Shown: positions 1-9,092, counted from the stretch's first letter. The stretch: DNA of 64,000 bases from Aequitasia blattaphilus (GCF_024721305.1 NZ_JAMXOD010000015.1:1-64000); one strand, 5' to 3'. The notes: a model not told the origin generated them from the sequence alone. Numbers and translations: made by a program.

Positions 1-375
1 ACAAAGAATCAAAGAAAAGACTATCAACATAAGTTGAGTCTGGAACTGGCAAGGGAATATGATGTAGTCTGTGTAGAAGACTTAAACATGAAAAGCATGA
101 GTAGGAGCCTCCATCTGGGAAAAGGGGTGATGGATAATGGATTTGGGAACTTCTGTAATCTCTTGGAATATAAACTGAGAGACAGGGGAAAGAAGCTCTT
201 AAAAATCAATCGCTATTATCCTTCCAGTAAAACCTGTAGTAAATGCGGAAAAATAAAGAGGGAACTTTCCTTAGCAGAGAGAAGCTATCGATGTGAATGT
301 GGGAATCAGTTAGACAGAGATGTAAATGCTGCAATCAATATCCGGGAAGAAGGAAAAAGAATGCTAAGTGCGTGA
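1..375 (+). CDS. tnpB: TnpB, RNA-guided nuclease of IS200/IS605 family, C-terminal fragment
   Basis: The frame is open from base 1, so the start lies upstream of the window. TTG at 34 is an internal codon: the upstream residues RKDYQHKLS match the conserved TnpB stretch before the RuvC-II motif. Visible motifs are the RuvC-II glutamate in VCVEDLNM, a zinc ribbon with two Cys pairs (CSKC and CEC), and the RuvC-III aspartate in DRDVNAA. TnpB proteins are RNA-guided DNA nucleases that use an RNA overlapping the element's right end. All catalytic residues expected in this fragment are present, so nothing suggests decay, but the N-terminal two thirds cannot be seen. Confidence 0.9.
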   Translation, partial: TKNQRKDYQHKLSLELAREYDVVCVEDLNMKSMSRSLHLGKGVMDNGFGNFCNLLEYKLRDRGKKLLKINRYYPSSKTCSKCGKIKRELSLAERSYRCECGNQLDRDVNAAINIREEGKRMLSA

Positions 376-506
376 CTGTACGAAAATAAAAGAACACAAA
401 CCGTAGGGCATACGGGGATAGCCTGCAGATACTTATTCCATTGGGAATATTGAACAGGAAGCCCCCACTTCAGAATGATAGCATTCAAGTGGTGGGAGCA
501 TGTCAC
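376..506 (+). ncRNA. Probable omega (re) RNA scaffold and right-end hairpin of the TnpB element
   Basis: The 130 bases after the tnpB stop have no coding frame of their own. They contain a hairpin with arms at 462-470 and 487-496 (one internal mismatch), extended inward by GAATG/CATTC around the loop ATAG. In this family the guide-RNA scaffold overlaps the tnpB 3' end and runs to the element's right end, and the bases just outside (from 507) act as guide. That an RNA is made here is inference from family knowledge and position. Confidence 0.5.
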
Positions 507-776
507 AAGCAAGAAGGATATGATTGCTGTAAATATGGGTTGTGTACATTGGAGCATCGATACCTCTGAGGAGGGAAGATGGGTTAAAGCCTTGTTTTGG
601 AAAAAGTAAGCCAAACAGGTACAAAAGAGAGCGAGGTAGATGATTACGAGCCACGCATCGAGACGAATGTCTTTCAGAATCTGAATACGGTCGAAGGCTA
701 AGGCGCCGCATAAACTTAGGAATGCTGTCATACCGCTTTGCAATGCGGATATTGTGACAGCATCTATTTTTTTCTT
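507..776 (-). pseudogene. EamA/DMT-family transporter remnant interrupted by the IS element
   Basis: Reading minus from about 776, a frame gives DAVTISALQSG..., then a hydrophobic helix (WLVIIYLALFCTCLAYF), then SSEVSMLQCTQPIFTAIISFLLV. These match the second EamA repeat of drug/metabolite transporters. At 506/507 the frame runs into the IS end. Upstream there is a stop at 777-779 and only about 85 bases before the next gene, so the first EamA repeat and start codon are gone. The piece is too short to be functional and is best read as a decayed gene that the transposon entered. Confidence 0.65.
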
Positions 777-862
777 TCACGTGTTTCATGGGTTTATTTT
801 ACCATATCTTTTGGAGTCTGTGGTATACTAAAAAATAAGGAAAAATCAGAGAGGTCTAAGAG

Positions 863-1804
863 ATGATTAATAAAACAGTAAAGAAGGTGTTAAAAGCCTT
901 ATCTTATAACGACGTCGAGCTTGAAAAGTCCAGAAGTATTGCAAATATTAAAGCTCTTGATCCTATGAAGCTGTTTCATACAAAAGTAGATTTACGGATT
1001 CATAATGAAGGACATCAAATTCCGATTCGTATTTTCTTTCCAGATAAAAGTATTCATTTGGAAGAGGATGGGGTATCGGATTTTCCGGCAGTTCTCTTCC
1101 TTCATGGTGGAGGGTGGGTAACAGATAGTGTTGATAATTACGAAAGAATTTGTGCCCGGCTTGCGAAAAACATCAATCAGATTGTTATAGCGGTGGAATA
1201 TAGTCTGGCGCCGGAACATCCATTTCCGGCCGGATTAATGGATTGCTATTACGTAGCAAAATCAATTTTCCAAAAGCGCTTTTTTCTCAATATCAATCCG
1301 GAGCAGGTGACGCTTATGGGGGATAGTGCAGGAGGCAATCTGGCGGCAGCACTGTCTCTTATGGCAAGAGATAAGAAGGAGTTTGAGGTGAAAAGACAAA
1401 TTCTAATCTATCCAGCAGTGAATAGCGACTATTCAGAAACATCGCCTTATCCATCGGTTCAGGAAAATGGAAAGGATTATATCTTGACAAGGGGAAGACT
1501 ACGGGATTACATAAACTTATATGCAGGAAAAGAAGAAGATAAAGAGAATCCTTACTTTGCCCCAATTAAGGAAAAAGATTTGACAAATCAGCCTGAGACA
1601 TTGATTATTACAGCAGAGTTAGATCCTTTAAGAGATGAGGGAGAGGACTATGGTAAAAAGTTAAAAGAAGCTGGAAACAAAGTGGAGGTACATCGTATAA
1701 AAGACGCACCACATGGATTTTTTGCTTTAGGAATTAAGGCTTTCCATGTGAAAGAAAGTTTTGAAATTATAAATGAATTTTTGCAAAGGACCCGTTTGAA
1801 ATAA
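863..1804 (+). CDS. Alpha/beta hydrolase, HSL-type esterase/lipase
   Basis: A 313-residue cytoplasmic esterase-like protein of the alpha/beta hydrolase fold 3 (hormone-sensitive lipase) family. The oxyanion-hole motif HGGG is in LFLHGGGW near residue 81. The nucleophile elbow GDSAGG is near residue 154, followed by the acid in DPLRDEG and the catalytic His in APHGF near residue 284, so the triad is complete. Start ATG at 863 follows AGAGG at 850. No signal peptide is visible. It ends 2 bases before the acyltransferase-like gene at 1807, so the two are probably translated from one message, which suggests ester formation and hydrolysis around the same unknown substrate. Confidence 0.85.
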   Translation: MINKTVKKVLKALSYNDVELEKSRSIANIKALDPMKLFHTKVDLRIHNEGHQIPIRIFFPDKSIHLEEDGVSDFPAVLFLHGGGWVTDSVDNYERICARLAKNINQIVIAVEYSLAPEHPFPAGLMDCYYVAKSIFQKRFFLNINPEQVTLMGDSAGGNLAAALSLMARDKKEFEVKRQILIYPAVNSDYSETSPYPSVQENGKDYILTRGRLRDYINLYAGKEEDKENPYFAPIKEKDLTNQPETLIITAELDPLRDEGEDYGKKLKEAGNKVEVHRIKDAPHGFFALGIKAFHVKESFEIINEFLQRTRLK

Positions 1805-1806
1805 AT

Positions 1807-3627
1807 ATGAAAATCAGAAAACCAAAACCATGGAGAAAACTGGATAATAATGCACTGTTATTTGTTGCTAATAACAGTAAAAAGGATACAAAGGTATTTC
1901 GTTTTTACTGCGACCTTAAGGAAGATATCCGACCAGACAAACTACAACAGGCATTGGATAAGATAATCGAAATATATCCGTTGTTTTTAACCACATTAAG
2001 GAGGGGGCTTTTTTGGCATTATCTGGAAGAAAGTGACTTACATCCGAAGGTAGTGGAAGAATACAAAGACCCCTGTGCACCTCTCTATATTAAGGATAAA
2101 TTTAACCTTCTTTTTGAGGTCACTTATTATAAAAAACGAATTAATTTTGAAGTGTTTCATGCTCTGACTGATGGGACAGGAGCAATGGAGTTTTTGAGAG
2201 AGTTAATCAAGCAATACCTGCTCCTGTGTCATGAAAAAGAGGGATTGCAGGATATTATGCTGACAAAAGAAAAAGTAACAATCCAAGATCAGGAAGATGA
2301 TGCTTTTTCAAGGTATTATACGAAGACCTATAAAAAGAGTGGGCAAAAAAAGAAAAAAGCATATCAGGTCCAAAGAAATGCACCATCTTATAAGAAATTG
2401 CAAATCACGGAACATGTATTGTCTCTAAAGGATTTACTGGAAAAATCAAGAGAATTGGGTTGTTCATTAAGCGTGCTGTTAACGACAATCTATATCTGTG
2501 CCATTCACGAAGAGATGCCGAAACTACAAGAAAAGAAACCCCTTGTTATAATGGTGCCGGTAAACTTAAGAAAATTTTTCGCATCGGCATCTATGCTGAA
2601 TTTCTTTGCTTTTATTGAACCAGAATATAATTTTAGTGAAAACAGTGATGATTTCATGGAAATTTTGGAGGCAGTGAAAAGGTACTATAAGGAAAACTTG
2701 ACAGAAGAAAAGATGCTGACTCATATTAATAAATATTTTTCTCTGGAAAAGCATCCAATATTACGTTTCTTTCCATTGCTAATTAAAAACTGGGGAATCT
2801 ATATTGGTGCAAGAAAAAGTAAAGATGATGTAACGGCTATTTTTTCAAATATGGGGGCAGTGGTGATGCCGGAAGAATACTGTGCCTATATAGAGAGCTT
2901 CGGAGTCTACACCAATACACCTAAGGTAGAACTTACGATGTGTTCCTTTCAAGATGAAGTTACCTTGAGTTTTACTTCTCGTTTTGATACAACCAATATA
3001 AAGCGTAATTTTTATCGGATTTTAGACTCCCTATCCATATCAGCGGAAGAAAAAGAAAGTGAGTTTCCGGAGAGCGATACACCAGAGCTAAAAGGGCTTA
3101 TGATTTATAAGTGGTTTTCCTTTTTCTGTATTTTAGCCTGCGTTATCTGTCTTGGAATTAACGTTTTAGTTACAAAGAACAGCTGGTGGTCAGTCATTGT
3201 AATTGCAGGAACGGGAAGCTTTTGGATGGCTTTATCAATCGGATATTATAAACGGCATAATCTTTTAAAGGATATTATGTGGCTTTATATATTGATTACT
3301 TGTGGAAGTATTGTATGGGATGTATACTATGGATTTTTGGGATGGTCCGTGGACTATGTATTTCCTGCAATTAGTATTGTGGTTTTAATCGGAATGTTAA
3401 TTGTTTCAAAAATACAGGCTCACTCCGCAAAGGAATATATGATTTATTTTCTAATGGCGGCAAGCTATAGTGTAGTTGTTTCTATCGTACTAATGGCAGT
3501 GGGAATCATAAAGAAATTACAATTTTCGGTGGTTTCATCAAGCATTGGATTCTTAGTTGTTATCGTCTTGATGATTTTCCGTTGGAAAGATTTTAAGGAA
3601 GAGCTACAAAAGAAATTTCATCTGTAA
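1807..3627 (+). CDS. Condensation/alcohol-acetyltransferase-like domain fused to a six-helix membrane domain (DUF6320-like)
   Basis: A 606-residue protein. Residues 1 to about 420 resemble the chloramphenicol-acetyltransferase/condensation superfamily (PapA and alcohol acetyltransferase type), with the active-site motif HALTDG near residue 117 fitting HxxxDG. Residues from about 437 onward hold about six hydrophobic helices, the kind of C-terminal region I associate with DUF6320. The catalytic part would sit on the cytoplasmic face, tethered to the membrane. The gene follows the esterase with 2 bases between and precedes an unknown gene by 14. Substrates are unknown. A role in acylating a lipid or small alcohol is a guess from the fold. 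Confidence 0.65.
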   Translation: MKIRKPKPWRKLDNNALLFVANNSKKDTKVFRFYCDLKEDIRPDKLQQALDKIIEIYPLFLTTLRRGLFWHYLEESDLHPKVVEEYKDPCAPLYIKDKFNLLFEVTYYKKRINFEVFHALTDGTGAMEFLRELIKQYLLLCHEKEGLQDIMLTKEKVTIQDQEDDAFSRYYTKTYKKSGQKKKKAYQVQRNAPSYKKLQITEHVLSLKDLLEKSRELGCSLSVLLTTIYICAIHEEMPKLQEKKPLVIMVPVNLRKFFASASMLNFFAFIEPEYNFSENSDDFMEILEAVKRYYKENLTEEKMLTHINKYFSLEKHPILRFFPLLIKNWGIYIGARKSKDDVTAIFSNMGAVVMPEEYCAYIESFGVYTNTPKVELTMCSFQDEVTLSFTSRFDTTNIKRNFYRILDSLSISAEEKESEFPESDTPELKGLMIYKWFSFFCILACVICLGINVLVTKNSWWSVIVIAGTGSFWMALSIGYYKRHNLLKDIMWLYILITCGSIVWDVYYGFLGWSVDYVFPAISIVVLIGMLIVSKIQAHSAKEYMIYFLMAASYSVVVSIVLMAVGIIKKLQFSVVSSSIGFLVVIVLMIFRWKDFKEELQKKFHL

Positions 3628-3641
3628 AAGAGGAGAGATTT

Positions 3642-4271
3642 GTGTTAAAAGAAATTATTGAAAAAATTTTTGGAAAAAAGAGTCGGTTTATCACGACAAA
3701 GGAAGAGTTAGAAAAAGAGTTTGAAGAAGTTACTTTTCAGGGAAAAGGAAGCTTTTTTGAATCGGATTTGCAAAATATTTATCTTTACTTAATTGAGTCA
3801 ACAACCAGGATTAAGGAAACCTCTTATGTAAGAGGAAAATACAAAGGAATTCTTTTTGAAAGAGGGGATATTAGTTTTCCGGGATATGAAGGTGAGGTTT
3901 ATAAAATAGAACTTATGGATAGCTACGAGGAAGCTTATCTGTTAAGTGCCCATTTACAGAATACACGTTTTATTGATTACAAAAAGGTGCCAGCTAAGCC
4001 ATTTCCACAAGTGGATATAGGAGATGAAGTTTGGAAATACGTTGGAACGCCCCTTACAGATATTAATACCTTGATTTTTCAAAAAGAAGGAAAAATTCAA
4101 GCCCCCATTTTGAAAGGAATCCAGAGGATCCGAAATTATGTGAAAACACCCATTGGAGCCTATTTGAAGGAAAAGACACTTTATCTATTTATTCCCAATG
4201 GAGAAGAACCTATTTTAGAGGGGACGAAGCATATTAAAAGAATAATCGACGCATTAAAAATCGAATCCTAA
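3642..4271 (+). CDS. Conserved hypothetical protein, third gene of the esterase operon
   Basis: 209 residues, GTG start with AGGAGAG at 3630. I do not recognise the family with confidence. It is a soluble alpha+beta protein: a basic N-terminus (about 20 residues, KKSR), then SFFESDLQNIYLY, a paired-strand region RGKYKGILFERGDI, and a C-terminal strand ETLYLFIPNGEEP. The last part faintly resembles DUF3137-type proteins, but I would not assign it. There are no membrane helices or cysteine motifs. Its short spacing from the upstream gene implies co-transcription. The last residues KIES are encoded by the left arm of the shared terminator palindrome. Confidence 0.7.
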   Translation: MLKEIIEKIFGKKSRFITTKEELEKEFEEVTFQGKGSFFESDLQNIYLYLIESTTRIKETSYVRGKYKGILFERGDISFPGYEGEVYKIELMDSYEEAYLLSAHLQNTRFIDYKKVPAKPFPQVDIGDEVWKYVGTPLTDINTLIFQKEGKIQAPILKGIQRIRNYVKTPIGAYLKEKTLYLFIPNGEEPILEGTKHIKRIIDALKIES

Positions 4272-4287
4272 TTTAGGATTCGATTTT
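4257..4287. terminator. Bidirectional terminator shared by convergent genes
   Basis: Arms of 15 bases (4257-4271 and 4273-4287) are perfect inverted repeats around a single T. The run of A before and of T after lets it act on both strands. Both neighbouring stop codons lie inside the palindrome. Confidence 0.9.
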
Positions 4288-5514
4288 GTGTATCAGTAGT
4301 CCGCTTAACAGCTTTGGTTCAAACCAAGTGGATTTGGGGGGCATTAGCTTATTGGCATCTGCCACGGCAAACAGATCATAGATTGAGGTGGGATACATGG
4401 CAAAGGCACATACGCAGTCTGTATTTACCCGCATCTCAAGCTCTTTCAATCCGCGGATTCCGCCGATAAATGCGATTCGTTCGTCTGTTTTTGGATCTTC
4501 AATCCCAAAGAGAGGGGCAAGAATTTCCCGTTGTAAAAATGCTACGTCCAGGGCTTCAACAGCATCACTCTTTTGAAAGGACTCTTTTTCCTGCAATAAA
4601 TACCAGGTGTTGTCTAGGAGCATTGAAAAAGTTCCAGGCTTGCTTGGAGCAATTTTTTTTGTGTCCATCTGGAGTACATCGCACACTTTTTTGATACCCT
4701 CTAAAATCGAGGATGCCATATAATAGGGTTGCTTTTTCAGGACACGGTTGTAATCCATGATATAAAGCTCATCTGCAGGGAATAAAACAGACAGGAAGTA
4801 GTTAAATTCCTCTGTTCCAGTATAGTGGGGATATTTTTCTCTGCGCATTTTAGAGACAGCAACTGCCGAAGCTGCCCGGTGATGTCCATCTGCAATGTAG
4901 GTGGAAGGGATTTCTCCAAACAAATCAACAAGAAGTTGAATTGTGGAGGTATCTGATATTTTCCACATACGCTGGGTTACCTGGTCCTCTGACACAAAAT
5001 CATAGAGAGGAGTATTCATCTTTGCCTTTGTGACGATCTCTTTGATTCTCTGATTCGGAGGATAAGCCAAAAAGATTGGTCCGCTCTGGGCGTTGCAAGT
5101 GTTTACGTGGTTTATTCGATCCTTTTCTTTTGAGGAGACCGTTTTTTCATGTTTCTTAATTACATTATTTAGGTAGTCATCTACAGAAGAACAAACAGCA
5201 AGACCGGTTTGAGTTCTTTCGTTAAAAGTTTGTTCGTAGATGTAAAAGCATTCTTCTTGTTCCATTTGGAAGAATTTTTTTTCTTCCATTTCCTTCAAAA
5301 GTCTTCCACCTTCCTGATAGACTTTCTCACTATACATATCCACGTTCCTATCAAACTGAGTTTCTGGTCGGTCAATATTTAGAAAGGAAAGAGGATGCTC
5401 TTTGGTGTAGGAATAAGCTTCTTCCCTGCTATATACATCGTAAGGAAGAGCCGCAATTTTATCTGTATATTCGGTAGTGGGTCTTAGAGCCTTAAAGGGT
5501 TTAATGACTGCCAT
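4273..5514 (-). CDS. DUF1015 family protein (ParB/Srx-like nucleotide-utilising fold)
   Basis: 413 residues, ATG at 5514 preceded by AAAAGGAGA. The N-terminus MAVIKPFKALRPT followed by AALPYDV and the central IADGHHRAASA motif (near residue 206) are hallmarks of DUF1015. The DGHHR segment resembles the ParB/SerK phosphotransfer motif, so a kinase-like role on a small metabolite such as serine has been suggested for relatives. That is family knowledge, not shown here. The gene is alone on its strand and converges with the esterase operon. Confidence 0.85.
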   Translation of the reverse strand: MAVIKPFKALRPTTEYTDKIAALPYDVYSREEAYSYTKEHPLSFLNIDRPETQFDRNVDMYSEKVYQEGGRLLKEMEEKKFFQMEQEECFYIYEQTFNERTQTGLAVCSSVDDYLNNVIKKHEKTVSSKEKDRINHVNTCNAQSGPIFLAYPPNQRIKEIVTKAKMNTPLYDFVSEDQVTQRMWKISDTSTIQLLVDLFGEIPSTYIADGHHRAASAVAVSKMRREKYPHYTGTEEFNYFLSVLFPADELYIMDYNRVLKKQPYYMASSILEGIKKVCDVLQMDTKKIAPSKPGTFSMLLDNTWYLLQEKESFQKSDAVEALDVAFLQREILAPLFGIEDPKTDERIAFIGGIRGLKELEMRVNTDCVCAFAMYPTSIYDLFAVADANKLMPPKSTWFEPKLLSGLLIHKIES

Positions 5515-5587
5515 ATTGATTCTCCTTTTAAAGTATTTGTACTTAACTTATCACAGTAGATAAAGTTTCGCCACAAAAATTATGAAT

Positions 5588-5616
5588 TCGAATAAAATTT
5601 TAGATTATGATATAAT
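5588..5616 (+). promoter_or_regulatory. Extended -10 promoter of the heterodimeric ABC exporter
   Basis: TGA then TATAAT at 5611-5616 forms an extended -10 element. A weak -35, TCGAAT at 5588-5593, lies 17 bases upstream. The start codon follows about 20 bases after the box. Confidence 0.6.
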
Positions 5617-5637
5617 GACCCAGAAGAAAGGACGTAT

Positions 5638-7368
5638 GTGAAAATGAGGTCTTTGTTAAAATATTTGAAGGGGTATAAGGTTGAAAGTGTTATTGCCCCA
5701 CTCTTTAAAATGTTAGAAGCAAGTTTTGAATTAATTGTGCCATTGATTACGGCAAGAATTATAGATATTGGAATTGCAGACCGGGATAAAAGCTTTATCT
5801 TACACCAGTGCATAATACTGGTTTTACTAGGGGTTGTGGGTCTGATCTGTTCCTTGACTGCACAATATTTTGCAGCAAAATCTTCTATGGGGATGGGTGC
5901 AAATATTCGAAAAGCGATGTATCATCATGTGAATACTTTTTCTTATGAAGAGTTAGATTTGATAAAGCCATCGACTCTGATTAATCGTATCACGGGAGAC
6001 GTGAATCAAGTGCAAAATGGGGTGAATCTCTTTTTGCGTCTCTTTATGCGTGCTCCGTTTATTGTGATTGGAGCAATCTTTATGGCAAGTACAATTAGCC
6101 TTCGTCTAACGGGCATCTTTCTGTTGGCGATGATTTTAATTGGGACATCTATTTTTTTAATTGTGAAAATAACAGTAAAGCTGTATACGAAAGTCCAGGA
6201 GCATTTTGACGCAATTGTTCTTCATACAAGAGAAAGCTACAGTGGAGCGAGAGTGATTAGAGCTTTTCACAAGGAAAGGAAGGAGCAGGAAGCTTTTAAG
6301 GAAGAGGGAGAGCTTTTAAACAGGTTTCAAATTCAATCGGGAAGAATATCGGCTCTTCTGAATCCTTTGACGACCAGTATTACGAATATTGGTATCATCA
6401 GTCTTTTGATTTTAGGAGGAAAAGAGGTTTATCGCGGTGCCTTGAGCCAAGGTGAAGTGGTTGCTCTTATCAACTACATGTCACAAATCCTTCTGGCTCT
6501 TTTAATTCTGGTGAATCTTGTTGTTTCAATCACAAAAGCCTTGGCAAGTGGGAAAAGGGTAGCAGAGGTTCTGGCATTACAGCCAAGGATGCAGGAAGGC
6601 AAAGAGACGACAGGACTGGGAAAGGCAGAAGGGATTTCTTTTAAGGGAGTAAGTTTTTCTTATCCAAATTCGGATGAAACCGCTATTGAGAATGTAGAGT
6701 TTTCCATCCCTAGGGGAGAAACAATAGGTATAATAGGTGGAACAGGCGCTGGTAAAACCACATTGATTAATTTAATTCCAAGGTTATATGATGCGACCAA
6801 GGGAGAGGTTCTATTAGATGGGCGAAAGGTTCAAGAGTATACGTATAAACGATTAAGGGCAAGGGTGTCAATCGTACCTCAAAGATCAGTTTTGTTTTCT
6901 GGTACAATTCGGGAGAATATGCAGTGGAGAAAAGAGAGTGCTTCAGATGAAGAAATATGGGAGGCATTAGAAATCGCTCAGGCAAAAGAGTTTGTTATGG
7001 AAAAGCAGGAAGGCTTGGATGGAATTGTACAGGGAGGAGGCAGGAATTTCTCGGGGGGACAAAGACAGAGGTTATGTATTGCAAGAGCATTGATAGGGAA
7101 ACCAGATATTTTGATTTTAGATGATAGTGCATCAGCGTTGGATTATGCTACAGATGCAGCCCTTCGAAAAGCGTTGCGGAGAGTAGGGAAAGAATTAACA
7201 ACCATTATTGTGTCACAAAGGGTTGCATCAATCAAGCATGGAGATGTGATTTTTGTAATGGATGAAGGAAGAATTCAGGACATTGGAAATCACGAAGAGT
7301 TACGAAGGACAAGTGAAATATATCAGGAATTGTGTCGGACGCAATTAGGAAAGGGGGAAGCCTTATGA
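5638..7368 (+). CDS. ABC exporter half-transporter, degenerate-site subunit
   Basis: 576 residues: an N-terminal six-helix exporter membrane domain (about 1-310) and a nucleotide-binding domain (about 340-576). Walker A is GGTGAGKTT with K373, and the signature is SGGQ. The residue after Walker B is Asp496 rather than Glu, and the H-loop residue is Gln527 rather than His. Those two changes are typical of the non-catalytic subunit of heterodimeric exporters such as TM287/288 and BmrC/D. Start GTG 5638 has AGAAAGGA 7 bases upstream; ATG 5644 is an alternative. The stop codon overlaps the partner's start (ATGA). Substrate, drug or lipid, is unknown. Confidence 0.9.
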   Translation: MKMRSLLKYLKGYKVESVIAPLFKMLEASFELIVPLITARIIDIGIADRDKSFILHQCIILVLLGVVGLICSLTAQYFAAKSSMGMGANIRKAMYHHVNTFSYEELDLIKPSTLINRITGDVNQVQNGVNLFLRLFMRAPFIVIGAIFMASTISLRLTGIFLLAMILIGTSIFLIVKITVKLYTKVQEHFDAIVLHTRESYSGARVIRAFHKERKEQEAFKEEGELLNRFQIQSGRISALLNPLTTSITNIGIISLLILGGKEVYRGALSQGEVVALINYMSQILLALLILVNLVVSITKALASGKRVAEVLALQPRMQEGKETTGLGKAEGISFKGVSFSYPNSDETAIENVEFSIPRGETIGIIGGTGAGKTTLINLIPRLYDATKGEVLLDGRKVQEYTYKRLRARVSIVPQRSVLFSGTIRENMQWRKESASDEEIWEALEIAQAKEFVMEKQEGLDGIVQGGGRNFSGGQRQRLCIARALIGKPDILILDDSASALDYATDAALRKALRRVGKELTTIIVSQRVASIKHGDVIFVMDEGRIQDIGNHEELRRTSEIYQELCRTQLGKGEAL

Positions 7369-9092
7369 GAGGAAAAAGAATACAGTCTCTGCTAAAGCCT
7401 TTTCGTATTCCAATATGCTTAATGATTTTATTTTCCTGTATTTTTGTAGGGACTACTCTTTACACACCTATATTGATTGGAAAAGGAGTGGATCATATTT
7501 TTGGTCCTGGGCAGGTGGATTTTCCGGGGCTGTCTAAAATTGTAATCCTCTATTTGGTGACGATTGGAGTAGCAGCACTTAGTCAGTGGTTTATTGGTCT
7601 TTTGACGAATCATATCACATATAACATAACAAAAAACCTGCGAAACGATGCTTTTGCACACATGGAAAAGTTGCCAATGGAATACTTAGACCAGCATCAA
7701 CCAGGTGAAATAATCAGTCGTATTGTGACAGACGTAGAGCAGTTTGGAGATGGCCTGCTTATGGGATTCACCCAGTTGTTTACAGGAATCCTGACAATTG
7801 TAGGCACGCTGTTGTTTATGCTGCTTTTAAATCCTAAGATTACTCTTCTGGTAGTAATGATTACACCGGTGTCATTTTTATTTGCAGGACTTGTTGCCAG
7901 AAAGACTTATTTTTTATTCAAGGATCAGTCGAAAAGCCGCGGAGAACTGACGGCTTTTACAGAAGAAATGATTGGTAACCAGCATGTTGTGAAGGCGTTT
8001 TCAAGAGAAGAGAAGAATGAAACGATCTTTAACCAGATCAATGAGAAGTTGAGAAAGGTGAGTGTATCAGGAACCTTTTTCTCTTCGGTAGTAAATCCAG
8101 GAACTCGCTTTGTGAATGGTTTGGTATTTACAGGAGTTTGCATATACGGAGCCTTTGTGGTTATGAGGGGCGGGATTAGTGTAGGTGAGCTGGTGAGCTT
8201 TATGAATTATGCCAACCAATACACAAAACCCTTTAATGAAATCTCCGGAGTGGTAACAGAGTTTCAGAATGCATTGGCCTGCATAGGAAGAGTATTTGAT
8301 TTTCTCGATGAGGACGTGGTAAAGCCAGACGGATCAGAGGCGAAGATACTTACAAATATAGAAGGGGAAATTGAATTTGAAAAAGTGGCTTTTTCTTATG
8401 TAAAGGAAAAGGAATTCATAAAGGATTTGGATTTCCTGGCAGAGCCAGGTGAACGTATTGCCTTGGTGGGACCGACCGGGTGCGGAAAAACCACCTTGAT
8501 TAATTTGTTAATGCGCTTCTACGAGATCGATGAAGGAAAGATTTACATTGATCAGCAAGACACGAAGGAAATAAAGCGTGGGGCACTACGTGAGAGCTTT
8601 GGTATGGTTTTGCAAGATACATGGCTAAAGAGCGGAACCATTGCTGAAAATATTGGATATGGGAAGGAAGGTGCTACAGAAGAAGAAATAATAAATGCAG
8701 CAAAGCTGGCAAGAGCCCATAGCTTTATTCAGAAAATGCCAAGAAAATACGACACTCTTATTTCCATGAATGAAGAAAATCTTTCCCAGGGACAAAAGCA
8801 ACTGTTGTCAATTGCCCGTGTTTTTCTGGCCAAGCCTCCAATGCTTATTTTAGATGAAGCTACGTCTTCCATTGATACATTAACAGAAATACGTGTTCAG
8901 AGGGCTCTGGAGGAGTTGATGAAGGGAAGAACCAGTATCGTTGTTGCGCACCGCCTTTCGACGATTGAGAATGCAGACAAAATTTTGGTCATGAACAAGG
9001 GAAACATTGTGGAGACGGGAAGACACAACGAACTGCTTCGTAAAGATGGATTTTATGCAAAGCTTTACAACAGTCAATTTGTTGTTGAGTAG
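7365..9092 (+). CDS. ABC exporter half-transporter, catalytic-site subunit
   Basis: 575 residues starting at ATG 7365, which overlaps the upstream stop by 4 bases and follows AAGGGGGAAG; longer in-frame starts at 7332 lie inside the upstream gene. A six-helix membrane domain is followed by an ATPase with Walker A GPTGCGKTT, Walker B LILDE with catalytic Glu498 and H-loop His529. Its signature is LSQGQ instead of LSGGQ. In the dimer this altered signature would face the degenerate Walker site of the first subunit, leaving one consensus ATP site. The pair forms a complete exporter. Confidence 0.92.
   Translation: MRGKRIQSLLKPFRIPICLMILFSCIFVGTTLYTPILIGKGVDHIFGPGQVDFPGLSKIVILYLVTIGVAALSQWFIGLLTNHITYNITKNLRNDAFAHMEKLPMEYLDQHQPGEIISRIVTDVEQFGDGLLMGFTQLFTGILTIVGTLLFMLLLNPKITLLVVMITPVSFLFAGLVARKTYFLFKDQSKSRGELTAFTEEMIGNQHVVKAFSREEKNETIFNQINEKLRKVSVSGTFFSSVVNPGTRFVNGLVFTGVCIYGAFVVMRGGISVGELVSFMNYANQYTKPFNEISGVVTEFQNALACIGRVFDFLDEDVVKPDGSEAKILTNIEGEIEFEKVAFSYVKEKEFIKDLDFLAEPGERIALVGPTGCGKTTLINLLMRFYEIDEGKIYIDQQDTKEIKRGALRESFGMVLQDTWLKSGTIAENIGYGKEGATEEEIINAAKLARAHSFIQKMPRKYDTLISMNEENLSQGQKQLLSIARVFLAKPPMLILDEATSSIDTLTEIRVQRALEELMKGRTSIVVAHRLSTIENADKILVMNKGNIVETGRHNELLRKDGFYAKLYNSQFVVE

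Larger units (their letters stand above)
1..506 (+). mobile_element. Right part of an IS200/IS605-family element (truncated by window start)
   Basis: The segment holds the C-terminal part of a TnpB protein followed by a non-coding stretch that ends in a strong imperfect hairpin (462-496) and the short tail TGTCAC at 501-506. TnpB followed by a GC-rich right-end hairpin is the usual layout of these single-strand transposons. The sequence beyond about 507 returns to an unrelated minus-strand reading frame (EamA remnant), which places the right boundary near 506. The left end, and any tnpA, lie outside the window. The exact cleavage site is inferred. Confidence 0.75.

Noticed and set aside
306-743. 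Minus-strand reading frame as an intact transporter gene
   Set aside because: Only 507-743 resembles EamA; the rest is an antisense read through the IS end and tnpB, so it is a relic, not a gene.
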